Of a stretch of 7,297 bases of DNA, positions 1 to 5,947 are shown piece after piece. How positions within the stretch are numbered: the first letter of the stretch is position 1; each line of letters starts with the position of its first letter. Origin of the DNA: Clostridia bacterium (GTDB lineage Bacteria > Bacillota_A > Clostridia > Oscillospirales > CAG-272); assembly GCA_017472105.1 (NCBI GenBank), contig JAFUQY010000079.1:1-7297 (forward strand). Direction: 5' to 3'. Below the pieces are notes generated by a model. It saw only the letters and a list, made by a program, of their open reading frames with translations, did not search any database and had not been told where the DNA came from. A program made the translations under genes and the position numbers.

Positions 1-4
1 AAAC

Positions 5-40
5 AAAAAAATCCCTCATCCTGTGATTGGGACGAAAGGA
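5..40 (-). terminator. T-box regulated intrinsic terminator
   Basis: On the minus strand TCCTTTCGTCC (40-30) pairs with GGATGAGGGA (21-12), about 10 bp with one bulged U and a G-U pair. A run of seven U (11-5) follows. The 5' arm shares CGUCC with the antiterminator, so the two folds exclude each other, as expected for a T-box off-switch. Confidence 0.92.
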
Positions 41-215
41 TCGTGGTGCCACCCAAATTCGCTGAAAACAGCCTCATTGACGCGTGATAAAGGGCGCGGG
101 CCTCACAGCTCTGAAAGTGGATACCACACGGTCGGTCACCGGATTCCAGCATCCCGGCTCTCTTTGGACTGACTGATGTGCGGATGGTTTTCGTCACTGC
201 TGTGTCTGATATCAA
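5..215 (-). promoter_or_regulatory. T-box riboswitch leader, probably serine-specific
   Basis: This is a complete T-box leader whose gene lies beyond the left edge. On the minus strand the T-box core GGGTGGCACCACG (54-42) is plain. The antiterminator folds as UGGG/CCCA (55-52 with 31-28) and ACG/CGU around the bulge UGGCACC. Stem I closes with CACAGC (204-199) pairing GCTGTG (109-104). It carries the AGAGAG element and a distal hairpin CCGG...CCGG, and Stem III is GCTG-TTTT-CAGC (72-61). In the specifier loop (GGTATCCACTTTC) the best-aligned codon is UCC (121-119), followed by A. The bulge base C in UGGC would pair with a G discriminator, as in tRNA-Ser. AUC (Ile) is the rival reading, but bacterial tRNA-Ile normally has A73. 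Such leaders let uncharged tRNA switch on synthetase, biosynthesis or transport genes. The family is nearly certain; serine specificity is inference. Confidence 0.94.
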
Positions 216-221
216 TACAGT

Positions 222-250
222 ATTGTACCACGGCGGCATGGAAAAATCAA
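222..250 (-). promoter_or_regulatory. Sigma-A promoter of the T-box transcript
   Basis: On the minus strand the -35 is TTGATT (250-245) and the -10 is TACAAT (227-222), separated by exactly 17 nt. Transcription would start near 215, just upstream of the Stem I base at 204. This leaves a leader of about 210 nt. Confidence 0.85.
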
Positions 251-258
251 GTACCCGG

Positions 259-330
259 CGGAAATTTCTGCGGAAAACTTGTGCAGGTGCGGAATTTGTC
301 GGAAAAATCTTGCCGGGATTTTCGCGGAAA
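259..330. repeat. CGGAAA-rich spacer between divergent promoters
   Basis: The 84 bp between the two divergent -35 boxes hold CGGAAA at 259, 271, 300 and 325, and CGGAAT at 290. Part of it (279-303) resembles 5762-5791 downstream of the cytidylate kinase-like gene: both have TTGTGCAG, then CGGAA, then TTTGTCGGAA. A degenerate intergenic repeat is possible. Spacing is irregular (12, 19, 10, 25), so an ordered operator array is less likely. No gene is credible here. Confidence 0.35.
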
Positions 331-334
331 GGAC

Positions 335-363
335 TTTACAAAGGCGTAAAATTGTGCTATAAT
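335..363 (+). promoter_or_regulatory. Sigma-A promoter of tRNA-Arg
   Basis: A -35 TTTACA (335-340) and a perfect -10 TATAAT (358-363) are separated by 17 nt. The start would be near 370, leaving a 5' leader of about 12 nt before the tRNA. This is typical of a strong stable-RNA promoter. Confidence 0.9.
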
Positions 364-381
364 AATCAGGTAAGCAAAAAT

Positions 382-456
382 CCGCTCTTAGCTCAGTCTG
401 GATAGAGTACCGGATTCCGATTCCGATGGTCGTGGGTTCGAATCCCTCAGGGCGGG
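382..456 (+). tRNA. tRNA-Arg, anticodon CCG
   Basis: The gene folds as a standard 75-nt cloverleaf and reads the codon CGG. The acceptor stem is CCGCTCT/AGGGCGG (382-388 with 449-455, one U-G). The D arm is 391-408 and the anticodon loop TTCCGAT is 415-421, with CCG at 417-419. The variable loop has 5 nt, and the T loop TTCGAAT is 437-443. A20 in the D loop (GGA, 400-402), C35 and a G discriminator (456) fit arginine identity. CCA is not encoded and must be added. Two pairs are broken: C-A at the top of the anticodon stem (410/426) and U-U in the T stem (433/447). Its own promoter and terminator argue that it is expressed despite these. It could be a weakened or decaying copy. Confidence 0.93.
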
Positions 457-463
457 GTTATGC

Positions 464-503
464 AAAAAGCACTTGTCAGTACGGCAGGTGCTTTTTATTT
501 TTG
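464..503 (+). terminator. Intrinsic terminator after tRNA-Arg, possibly bidirectional
   Basis: AAAAAGCACTTG (464-475) pairs with CAGGTGCTTTTT (485-496), giving 12 bp with one G-U pair and a 9-nt loop. A T-rich tail runs to 503. It starts 8 nt after the tRNA. Read on the minus strand, the same hairpin ends in five U, so it can also stop the convergent exonuclease gene that ends at 548. Confidence 0.92.
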
Positions 504-547
504 TTTCGTGCTTTTTCTGTGATGTACCGCTTTGCGGCGTGAAGGGG

Positions 548-1438
548 TTACAGATTTACGGCGGCGCTGATGTCGATTTCCCGTCCGATGTATTCGTCTG
601 CGAGGTCGGAGGAGAGTTCGTGCAGATCGCCGGGATGACGGTAGCGGAAGGTGAGGTTTTCCGGTTCGATCGGCAGGGGCACGGTATCGGAGAGGCGGAT
701 GAGCTTGACATTGAGATCGAGCCGTTCGCGGGATTCGGCGATGGAGGTACGGATTTTCGGCTTTTCGATTTCGTCGATGTGCTCGAGGAGGTTCTCGAGG
801 GTGCCGAATTTTGTGAGAAGTGCCGCCGCGGTTTTGGGACCGACTCCGGGAACGCCTGTGATGTTGTCGCTGTTGTCTCCGACGAGGCATTTGTAGTCCG
901 CGATCTGCTCGGGTGTGACACCGAATTTCTTCATGACGGTGGGCGGTGTGATGAGGGAACTGTTCGCGCCGTGGTAATCGAGGATGGAGACGTGCTCGCC
1001 GATGAGCTGCCAGTAATCGCGGTCGGTGGAAAAGATGATAACGTCGTACCGGTCGCGGCAGGTGATGGCGTAGGAGGCAATGACGTCGTCCGCTTCACAG
1101 CCGTGGATCTCCTGATGCGGGATTTTCATCTCGTCGAGCATGGCGTAGATGGCGGGAAGCTGGGTGAAGGGGCACTCGTCCGCGGACATTTCGGAATAAT
1201 CCGGGCGGTTGGCTTTATAAGCGTCGTCAAGCTGCCGTCTGTCACCGCAGTCCTCGGAATCGAACAGCACGAGCATATGGGACGGACGCAGGAGATTCTG
1301 CACCTTGTGAATAGCGGAAGCAAAACCGTAGACGGCATTGAACTTGATCCGGCGCGCGGAGTAGAAATTGTCCGGCATACCGAAGAACATGCGGAAGAGG
1401 AGGTTATGACCGTCAACGAGGAGAAGTCTGGGATTCAT
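548..1438 (-). CDS. Stand-alone 5'-3' exonuclease / flap endonuclease (Pol I N-terminal domain family)
   Basis: The 296-aa protein is the metal-dependent 5'-nuclease domain of the DNA polymerase I/FEN family without a polymerase part. It would act on RNA primers and 5' flaps during replication and repair, like B. subtilis YpcP or E. coli ExoIX. Visible acidic metal ligands are D9 (LLVDGHN), D60 (LFDSED), E115, D117 and D118 (CEADD), D139 and D141 (STDRD), and D188 and D191 (GDNSD). The helix-3-turn-helix DNA-binding motif GVPGVGPKTAAALL spans 195-208. I chose the ATG at 1438 because GGAG lies 8 nt upstream and the promoter at 1490-1519 starts transcription near 1483. An upstream in-frame ATG at 1540 would precede the promoter. 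The gene is divergent from fhs and convergent with the tRNA. Family is certain; in vivo role is inferred. Confidence 0.93.
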   Translation of the reverse strand: MNPRLLLVDGHNLLFRMFFGMPDNFYSARRIKFNAVYGFASAIHKVQNLLRPSHMLVLFDSEDCGDRRQLDDAYKANRPDYSEMSADECPFTQLPAIYAMLDEMKIPHQEIHGCEADDVIASYAITCRDRYDVIIFSTDRDYWQLIGEHVSILDYHGANSSLITPPTVMKKFGVTPEQIADYKCLVGDNSDNITGVPGVGPKTAAALLTKFGTLENLLEHIDEIEKPKIRTSIAESRERLDLNVKLIRLSDTVPLPIEPENLTFRYRHPGDLHELSSDLADEYIGREIDISAAVNL

Positions 1439-1489
1439 GAGGGTACTCCGATATCTGTAATATTTTCTGAAATTTTGTTTATCCCGATT

Positions 1490-1519
1490 ATTATACCATA
1501 TTTCTCCGGATGATTGCAA
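1490..1519 (-). promoter_or_regulatory. Sigma-A promoter of the exonuclease gene
   Basis: On the minus strand the -35 is TTGCAA (1519-1514) and the -10 is a perfect TATAAT (1495-1490), with an 18-nt spacer. The expected start near 1483 gives a 5' leader of about 45 nt before the ATG at 1438. Confidence 0.8.
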
Positions 1520-1602
1520 GGTTTTCGTGGGTTTATACATACAAAAACGTCAATTTACGCAAAAATTCTCACGAAAGAATGCACTGAACCTGCAAAAAAG
1601 AT

Positions 1603-1631
1603 TTGAAAACACGCTTGATTTATGGTATAAT
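1603..1631 (+). promoter_or_regulatory. Sigma-A promoter of fhs
   Basis: A -35 TTGAAA (1603-1608) and a perfect -10 TATAAT (1626-1631) are separated by 17 nt. Transcription would start near 1638, leaving a leader of about 65 nt. The near-consensus promoter fits the strong codon bias of fhs. Confidence 0.88.
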
Positions 1632-1649
1632 GTGTATATATTAAAGGTA

Positions 1650-1679
1650 GAAAAACGTCCGGCGGTATGCTGCGTTTTC
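1650..1679 (+). other. Hairpin in the fhs 5' leader
   Basis: GAAAAACG (1650-1657) pairs with CGTTTTC (1673-1679) with one bulged A. Above a 2-nt bulge, CGGC (1660-1663) pairs with GCTG (1669-1672) around the loop GGTAT. The stem ends 11 nt before the ribosome binding site at 1691. Only TTTT then CC follows, so it is not a good terminator. It may stabilise the mRNA or influence initiation. At this length the leader is too short for a tetrahydrofolate riboswitch. Confidence 0.45.
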
Positions 1680-1702
1680 CCTGACTTACAAGAGGTATGA
1701 AA

Positions 1703-3376
1703 ATGCTTACAGATATTCAGATCGCTCAGCAGGCAACCCTCAAGCCCATCACCGAAATTGCAGAAGGTCTGGGCATTCTTCCCGATGAAATCGAACAGTA
1801 CGGCAAGTCCAAGGCGAAGATTTCCGACGATTGTCTCAAGAGACTCGCGGACAAGCCCGACGGCAAGCTGATCCTCGTTACCGCCATCAACCCCACTCCC
1901 GCAGGCGAAGGCAAGAGCACCACGACCATCGGTCTCGGCATGGCGATGAACAAGATCGGCAAAAAGACCTGCATCGCGCTCCGTGAACCCTCCCTCGGTC
2001 CCGTTTTCGGCGTCAAGGGTGGTGCGACCGGCGGCGGCTATGCGCAGGTTCTCCCGATGGAAGACATCAACCTTCACTTCACCGGTGACTTCCACGCGAT
2101 CACTGCGGCGAACAACCTTCTCTGTGCCATGATCGACAACCACATCCAGCAGGGCAACGAGCTCGACATCGACACCCGCCGGATTCTGTTCACACGTGTA
2201 ACCGACACCAACGACCGTGCGCTCCGCAACATCGTAGTCGGCATGGGCGGCAAGGTGGACGGTGTTCCGCGCGAAGACCACTTCATGATTACCGTTGCGT
2301 CCGAAGTCATGGCAATCCTCTGCCTTGCGGAAGACATCGCTGACCTCAAGAGACGCCTCGGCGATATTCTCATCGCATACACCCGCACCGGCAAGCCCGT
2401 TTACGCACGCGACGTAAAGGCTGACGGTTCCATGGCAGTTCTCCTCAAGGACGCAATCAAGCCCAACCTTGTTCAGACTCTCGAACATACTCCCGCAATC
2501 ATCCACGGCGGTCCCTTCGCGAACATTGCACACGGCTGCAACTCCGTCCGTGCGACCAAGCTGTCCCTCAAGCTCGCGGACTACACCATTACTGAAGCCG
2601 GATTCGGCGCGGACCTCGGTGCGGAAAAGTTCCTTGACATCAAGTGCCGTTTCGCAGGTCTGAAGCCCTCCGCGATCGTTCTTGTTGCAACCGTTCGTGC
2701 GCTCAAGTACAACGGCGGCGTTGCCAAGACCGAGCTGAAGGCGGAAAACGTTGACGCTCTCGTGAAGGGCAGCGTGAACCTCGAAAAGCACATCGAAAAC
2801 CTCCACAAGTACGGCGTTCCGGTCGTTGTTGCGATCAACCGCTTCGACACAGACACCGACGCGGAACTCGAAGCACTGCGCGCAATCTGCGAAAAGAACG
2901 GCGCGGACTTCTCCCTGTCCGAAGTATTCGCAAAGGGCGGAGAAGGCGGTATCGAGCTGGCGGAAAAGGTGGTTGCGGCATGCGAAAAGCCCTCTGAATT
3001 CAAGGTTCTCTATCCGGACGAAATGCCCGTGAAGGAAAAGATCGAAACCGTTGCACGCGAAATCTACGGCGCTGACGGCGTGAACTTCGAACCTTCCGCG
3101 CTCAAGGCTCTTGCGGAAATCGAATCCCTCGACGAAAAGTACAAGAAGTACCCCATCTGCATGGCGAAGACTCAGTATTCCTTCTCCGATGACCAGACCA
3201 AGCTCGGACGTCCCACCGGATTCCGGATCACGGTACGCGAAATCAAGCTCTCCGCAGGTGCGGGCTTCATCGTTGTCCTCACCGGCGCGATCATGACCAT
3301 GCCCGGTCTGCCCAAGGTTCCCGCAGCAAACGTCATCGACATCGACGCGGACGGCAGAATCACCGGCTTGTTCTAA
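1703..3376 (+). CDS. fhs: Formate-tetrahydrofolate ligase
   Basis: This cytosolic enzyme joins formate to tetrahydrofolate using ATP, giving 10-formyl-THF for purines, formyl-Met-tRNA and, in acetogens, the methyl branch of acetyl-CoA synthesis. The 557-aa length is normal. Visible are the ATP-binding loop [10 protein letters not shown] (64-73), the family signature [11 protein letters not shown] (103-113), GDFHAI near 128-133, [14 protein letters not shown] (268-281) and the second signature [12 protein letters not shown] (328-339). I start at 1703 because AGAGG (1691-1695) then sits 7 nt upstream. The ATG at 1697 would be 1 nt from it, and family members begin like MxTDI. Codon use is strongly biased (Arg: 17 of 22 CGT or CGC, 2 CGG), suggesting high expression. 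No terminator separates it from tsaE, 40 nt downstream. Acetogenesis cannot be concluded from fhs alone. Confidence 0.98.
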   Translation: MLTDIQIAQQATLKPITEIAEGLGILPDEIEQYGKSKAKISDDCLKRLADKPDGKLILVTAINPTPAGEGKSTTTIGLGMAMNKIGKKTCIALREPSLGPVFGVKGGATGGGYAQVLPMEDINLHFTGDFHAITAANNLLCAMIDNHIQQGNELDIDTRRILFTRVTDTNDRALRNIVVGMGGKVDGVPREDHFMITVASEVMAILCLAEDIADLKRRLGDILIAYTRTGKPVYARDVKADGSMAVLLKDAIKPNLVQTLEHTPAIIHGGPFANIAHGCNSVRATKLSLKLADYTITEAGFGADLGAEKFLDIKCRFAGLKPSAIVLVATVRALKYNGGVAKTELKAENVDALVKGSVNLEKHIENLHKYGVPVVVAINRFDTDTDAELEALRAICEKNGADFSLSEVFAKGGEGGIELAEKVVAACEKPSEFKVLYPDEMPVKEKIETVAREIYGADGVNFEPSALKALAEIESLDEKYKKYPICMAKTQYSFSDDQTKLGRPTGFRITVREIKLSAGAGFIVVLTGAIMTMPGLPKVPAANVIDIDADGRITGLF

Positions 3377-3416
3377 TATCTTAAAATACACAATCACTGC
3401 ATAACAGGTTTGACTT

Positions 3417-3860
3417 ATGAAGATAATCACTCACGGCACAGCGGAAACGGAAGCACTCGGTGTCCGGCTGGCGCAGATTATTGAATCGCGGGCGGATCCC
3501 GTCTTTGTTGCCATGTACGGCGATCTCGGCGCGGGCAAAACCGTATTCGTGCGCGGGCTGGCGTCGGTGCTCTCTCCCGGAAGCCGCGTCAAAAGCCCGA
3601 CTTACACCATCGTCAACGAATACCGCAAGGGAAAGCGCCCTCTGTTCCATTTTGATCTGTACCGGATCGGGGACACCTCGGAGCTGGACGGCTTCGGATT
3701 TGAGGAATACGTCGCGAACGGTAACTGCATCGCGGAATGGAGCGAGCACATCGGGGACTATCTGCCGGACGACGCCGTGTGTGTGACGATCGAAAAGCTG
3801 GGAGAAGACGAGCGATGCATCACGGTGACGAACTGCCCGGAAATGGAGGAAGACGCATGA
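3417..3860 (+). CDS. tsaE: tRNA t6A biosynthesis ATPase TsaE
   Basis: TsaE is the ATPase that works with TsaB and TsaD to form N6-threonylcarbamoyladenosine at A37 of ANN-decoding tRNAs. The 147-aa length is typical. Walker A is GDLGAGKT (35-42), the switch-like SPTYT is at 60-64, HFDLYR (78-83) carries the conserved Asp, and AEW (106-108) is a family hallmark near the C-terminus. Arg, Leu and Gly codon choice is more relaxed than in fhs upstream. The start has only a weak ribosome binding site (CAGG about 10 nt before the ATG), which suggests modest expression or coupling to fhs transcription. Its last 4 nt overlap the tsaB start. Identification is firm. Confidence 0.96.
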   Translation: MKIITHGTAETEALGVRLAQIIESRADPVFVAMYGDLGAGKTVFVRGLASVLSPGSRVKSPTYTIVNEYRKGKRPLFHFDLYRIGDTSELDGFGFEEYVANGNCIAEWSEHIGDYLPDDAVCVTIEKLGEDERCITVTNCPEMEEDA

Positions 3861-4570
3861 AAATTCTCGCACTGGACACCACGGTGAAGACCGCATCCGT
3901 TGCACTTGCCGAGGTGAAGAAGAACGGCCCCGAGCTGACTGCGGAATACTCCATGAAAACCTCCGGTCACAGCACGACGCTCCTGCCGATGATCGAATCC
4001 ATCCTGAAAAACACCGGAAACACCGCGGCGGACGTGGATCTGTTTGCGGTTTCCACCGGTCCCGGCTCGTTCACGGGCATCCGGATCGGCGTTGCTGCCG
4101 TGAAGGGACTGGCGTTTGTGAACGATACTCCGTGCGTGGGCGTGTCCTCTCTTGACGCACTGGCGATGGGCTTCGGTGAGATCCGCGGTATCATCGTACC
4201 CGCAGTCGACGCACGCCGGAATACAGCCTACGCGGCAATTTACACTTCGGACGGACAGGGAAATGTGACCCGTCTGACCGATGACGCGCAGTGGGAGATG
4301 GCGGAACTCTGCGAGACCGTGCAGAAATACGCGCAGGAGCTCGGAACGGACGCTGTTTATATGCCCGGCGACGTGGTGTGCGAACTCTCCAAACCCGTTC
4401 CCGCACAGCTGAAATATCCGACGGGATTCGGCACCGCACTGGCGGCATATAATAAATGGAAGGAAACGGACGACAAATCCGCATTCACCGAAGCCGCTCT
4501 GGCACCGGTTTACCTCAAAAAATCACAGGCGGAACGGGAGCGCGAAGAAGCCCTCGCCGCGAAAGAATAA
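3857..4570 (+). CDS. tsaB: tRNA t6A biosynthesis protein TsaB
   Basis: TsaB is the ASKHA-fold dimerisation partner and scaffold of TsaD in the bacterial t6A complex. The 237-aa protein opens with MKILALDTT. It has the family signature STGPGSFTGIRIG (66-78) and ends with the usual PVYLKKSQAERE region (near 216-227). I start at 3857, inside the tsaE stop (ATGA), because GGAGGA sits 6 nt upstream and the N-terminus then matches the family. An in-frame ATG at 3737 would add 40 residues read through tsaE in another frame. The overlap implies translational coupling, keeping TsaE and TsaB together. rimI and tsaD, frequent neighbours elsewhere, do not follow; rpiB does. Confidence 0.96.
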   Translation: MKILALDTTVKTASVALAEVKKNGPELTAEYSMKTSGHSTTLLPMIESILKNTGNTAADVDLFAVSTGPGSFTGIRIGVAAVKGLAFVNDTPCVGVSSLDALAMGFGEIRGIIVPAVDARRNTAYAAIYTSDGQGNVTRLTDDAQWEMAELCETVQKYAQELGTDAVYMPGDVVCELSKPVPAQLKYPTGFGTALAAYNKWKETDDKSAFTEAALAPVYLKKSQAEREREEALAAKE

Positions 4571-4591
4571 TTTACACGGGAGACTGAAAAA

Positions 4592-5044
4592 ATGGAAAAA
4601 AGAAGAATTGTTATCGCCTCCGACCACGCGGGCTATCCGCTCAAGCAGGCACTCATCGCACTTCTCGAAGCAGAAGGTTACCCGGTTGCTGATATGGGCA
4701 CCAACTCCACTGACAGCTGCGACTATCCCGTTTACGCGGAAAAGGCATGCACCTACCTGACCGCCGGCAATGCGGATCTCTGCATCCTCTGCTGCGGCAC
4801 CGGCATCGGCATGAGCATGGCGGCAAACAAGGTCAGGGGAATCCGTGCGGCATGCTGCTCCGACATTTTCTCCACCAAGTTCACCCGACTCCACAACGAC
4901 GCGAACGTCCTCTGCCTCGGCGCACGTGTTCTTGGCGAAGGTCTGGCATGGGAACTGGTTCAGGCATTTGTCACCACCGAATTTGAAGGCGGCAAGCACG
5001 AACGCCGTGTGAACATGATTCACGACATCGAAGCGCGAAACTGA
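4592..5044 (+). CDS. rpiB: Ribose-5-phosphate isomerase B
   Basis: RpiB interconverts ribose 5-phosphate and ribulose 5-phosphate in the non-oxidative pentose phosphate pathway. The 150-aa protein is full length. SDHAG (10-14), CCGTGIGMSMAANK (67-80) with the expected catalytic Cys68, HNDANVLCLG (101-110) with the ring-opening His101, and KHERRV (135-140) for phosphate binding are all present. Some LacAB/RpiB relatives act on allose or galactose phosphates. The Cys in CGTG and the lone-gene context favour RpiB. GGGAG (4578-4582) lies 9 nt before the start, and the gap from tsaB is 21 nt, so co-transcription is likely. Confidence 0.94.
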   Translation: MEKRRIVIASDHAGYPLKQALIALLEAEGYPVADMGTNSTDSCDYPVYAEKACTYLTAGNADLCILCCGTGIGMSMAANKVRGIRAACCSDIFSTKFTRLHNDANVLCLGARVLGEGLAWELVQAFVTTEFEGGKHERRVNMIHDIEARN

Positions 5045-5119
5045 ATAATATTCAAAAACAACAGCGGAATTTACGATTATATACTGAGTTATATTAATAT
5101 TTATACAGGAGGATATTGT
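5045..5119 (+). other. AT-rich gap with strong ribosome binding site, no sure promoter
   Basis: This 75-nt gap holds TATACT (5080-5085), TATATT (5090-5095) and the perfect palindrome ATATTAATAT (5091-5100). None of the -10-like words has a -35 at 16-18 nt, so I do not call a promoter. AGGAGG (5107-5112) sits 7 nt before the next start. There is no hairpin terminator after rpiB. GCGGAATTT at 5064-5072 echoes the intergenic repeat word at 289-297. Confidence 0.4.
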
Positions 5120-5755
5120 ATGAGTAATTTTGTTGTAACCATCGCAAGACAGTACGGCAGCGGCGGCCGTGAAGTGGGACAGAAGCTTTCCGAACTGACC
5201 GGCTACAAGTTCTACGACAAGGATCTGATCACCCTCGCGGCACAGAAGTCCGGTCTTTCCCAGGACGCACTGCATCATGTGGATGAAAAAGCCGCAAACA
5301 GCCTCCTTTACACCCTTGCACTCGGCTCTTCCGTTTACAGCCACGGCGTGGAGCATGTGAATCTGCCCATCAACGACCGTCTTTTTGTGGTGCAGTCCGA
5401 GATTATCAAGGAGCTGGCGGCGAACGGCGAAGGCTCGATTATTGTCGGACGCTGTGCTGACTACGTACTCTCCGGCAGAAAGAATCTCATCCGCGTGTAC
5501 ATCGTGGCAGATTTTGATGCCCGCGTGAAGACTGTGATGAAGCGTCACGAGTTGTCCGAATCGCAGGCGAAGGATCTCATCATCAAGACCGACAAACGCC
5601 GCGCGAACTATTACAGCTACTACACCGGCGAAAAATGGGGCAAGGCTGACAAGTACGATCTGGTGGTATCCACGGATCGTGTCGGCATCGACGGTGCTGC
5701 AAAGATGATTGCGGATTACGTCAAGCTCCTTGAAAATATGCACATCGCTGACTGA
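5120..5755 (+). CDS. Cytidylate kinase-like family protein
   Basis: The 211-aa P-loop kinase-like protein belongs to the AAA/cytidylate kinase-like group common in Firmicutes, distinct from canonical Cmk. The N-terminus VVTIARQYGSGGREVG (5-20) carries the glycine-rich nucleotide loop, without a GK[ST] lysine, as usual in this group. FYDKDLI (31-37), IIVGRCADYVL (107-117), the lid-like KRRANYYSYYTGEKWG (159-174) and YDLVVSTDRVG (179-189) follow in order. The substrate of this group is not known to me with confidence; nucleoside monophosphate phosphorylation is inferred from the fold. It has a consensus ribosome binding site and is followed by a terminator, so it may be the last gene of the fhs transcription unit or have its own promoter in the AT-rich gap. 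Confidence 0.88.
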   Translation: MSNFVVTIARQYGSGGREVGQKLSELTGYKFYDKDLITLAAQKSGLSQDALHHVDEKAANSLLYTLALGSSVYSHGVEHVNLPINDRLFVVQSEIIKELAANGEGSIIVGRCADYVLSGRKNLIRVYIVADFDARVKTVMKRHELSESQAKDLIIKTDKRRANYYSYYTGEKWGKADKYDLVVSTDRVGIDGAAKMIADYVKLLENMHIAD

Positions 5756-5838
5756 GTGATTTTGTGCAGACCGTCGGAAATTTTGTCGGAATCGTGAAAT
5801 GTCCGGCTGAATTTCTGTGAAAACGCAATAACGGCTCA

Positions 5839-5879
5839 AAAGTCCGTCCTGAATCCATCGGGGCGGATTTTTTGTTTTC
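5839..5879 (+). terminator. Intrinsic terminator after the kinase-like gene
   Basis: AAAAGTCCGTCC (5839-5850) pairs with the 3' arm beginning GGGGCGGATTTT (from 5861), about 12 bp including two G-U pairs, with a 10-nt loop. The T-rich tail TTTTTTGTTTT (5869-5879) completes a strong terminator. It separates the upstream unit from the sporulation operon. Confidence 0.9.
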
Positions 5880-5893
5880 GCCGGAAAGAACGG

Positions 5894-5922
5894 TCATAAA
5901 TGCAGCCCTTCCCGCATAGAAT
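5894..5922 (+). promoter_or_regulatory. Sigma-E-type (mother-cell) promoter of spoIIIA
   Basis: TCATAAA (5894-5900) and CATAGAAT (5915-5922) are separated by 14 nt. They match the known sigma-E pattern of an ATA-centred -35 and a CATACAAT-like -10 (7 of 8). In B. subtilis the spoIIIA operon is transcribed by sigma-E. The start would be near 5929, 8 nt before the ribosome binding site. Confidence 0.8.
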
Positions 5923-5947
5923 ATACCATCAATCACGGGAGGTCGGC

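Noticed and set aside
178..405. Plus-strand open frame of 75 codons
   Set aside because: It crosses the minus-strand promoter, the tRNA promoter and the 5' end of the tRNA, has no ribosome binding site and resembles no family I know.
138..418. Ten-base identity ACCGGATTCC in the T-box (138-147) and in tRNA-Arg (409-418)
   Set aside because: In the T-box it is the distal Stem I helix on the opposite transcript strand, and in the tRNA it is the anticodon arm. No functional link is needed; a chance match of this GC-rich word is plausible.
473..1513. Plus-strand open frame of 346 codons over the exonuclease gene
   Set aside because: It lies antisense to a clear 5'-nuclease gene with all active-site motifs. 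Its valine- and glycine-rich composition is what the opposite frame of such a gene gives, and it starts inside the tRNA terminator.
1550..3430. Minus-strand open frame of 626 codons over fhs
   Set aside because: The strong codon bias of fhs removes the codons that would read as stops on the opposite strand. The product has no recognisable motif and fhs is unmistakable.
5051..5085. TTCAAA...TATACT as a promoter of the kinase-like gene
   Set aside because: The spacer would be 23 nt, too long for sigma-A. Other -10-like words in the AT-rich gap also lack a properly spaced -35.
4523..5839. Minus-strand open frame of 438 codons over rpiB and the kinase-like gene
   Set aside because: It spans two well-supported genes and their gap, has no supporting start signal and no family motif. 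It is an antisense artefact of codon bias.
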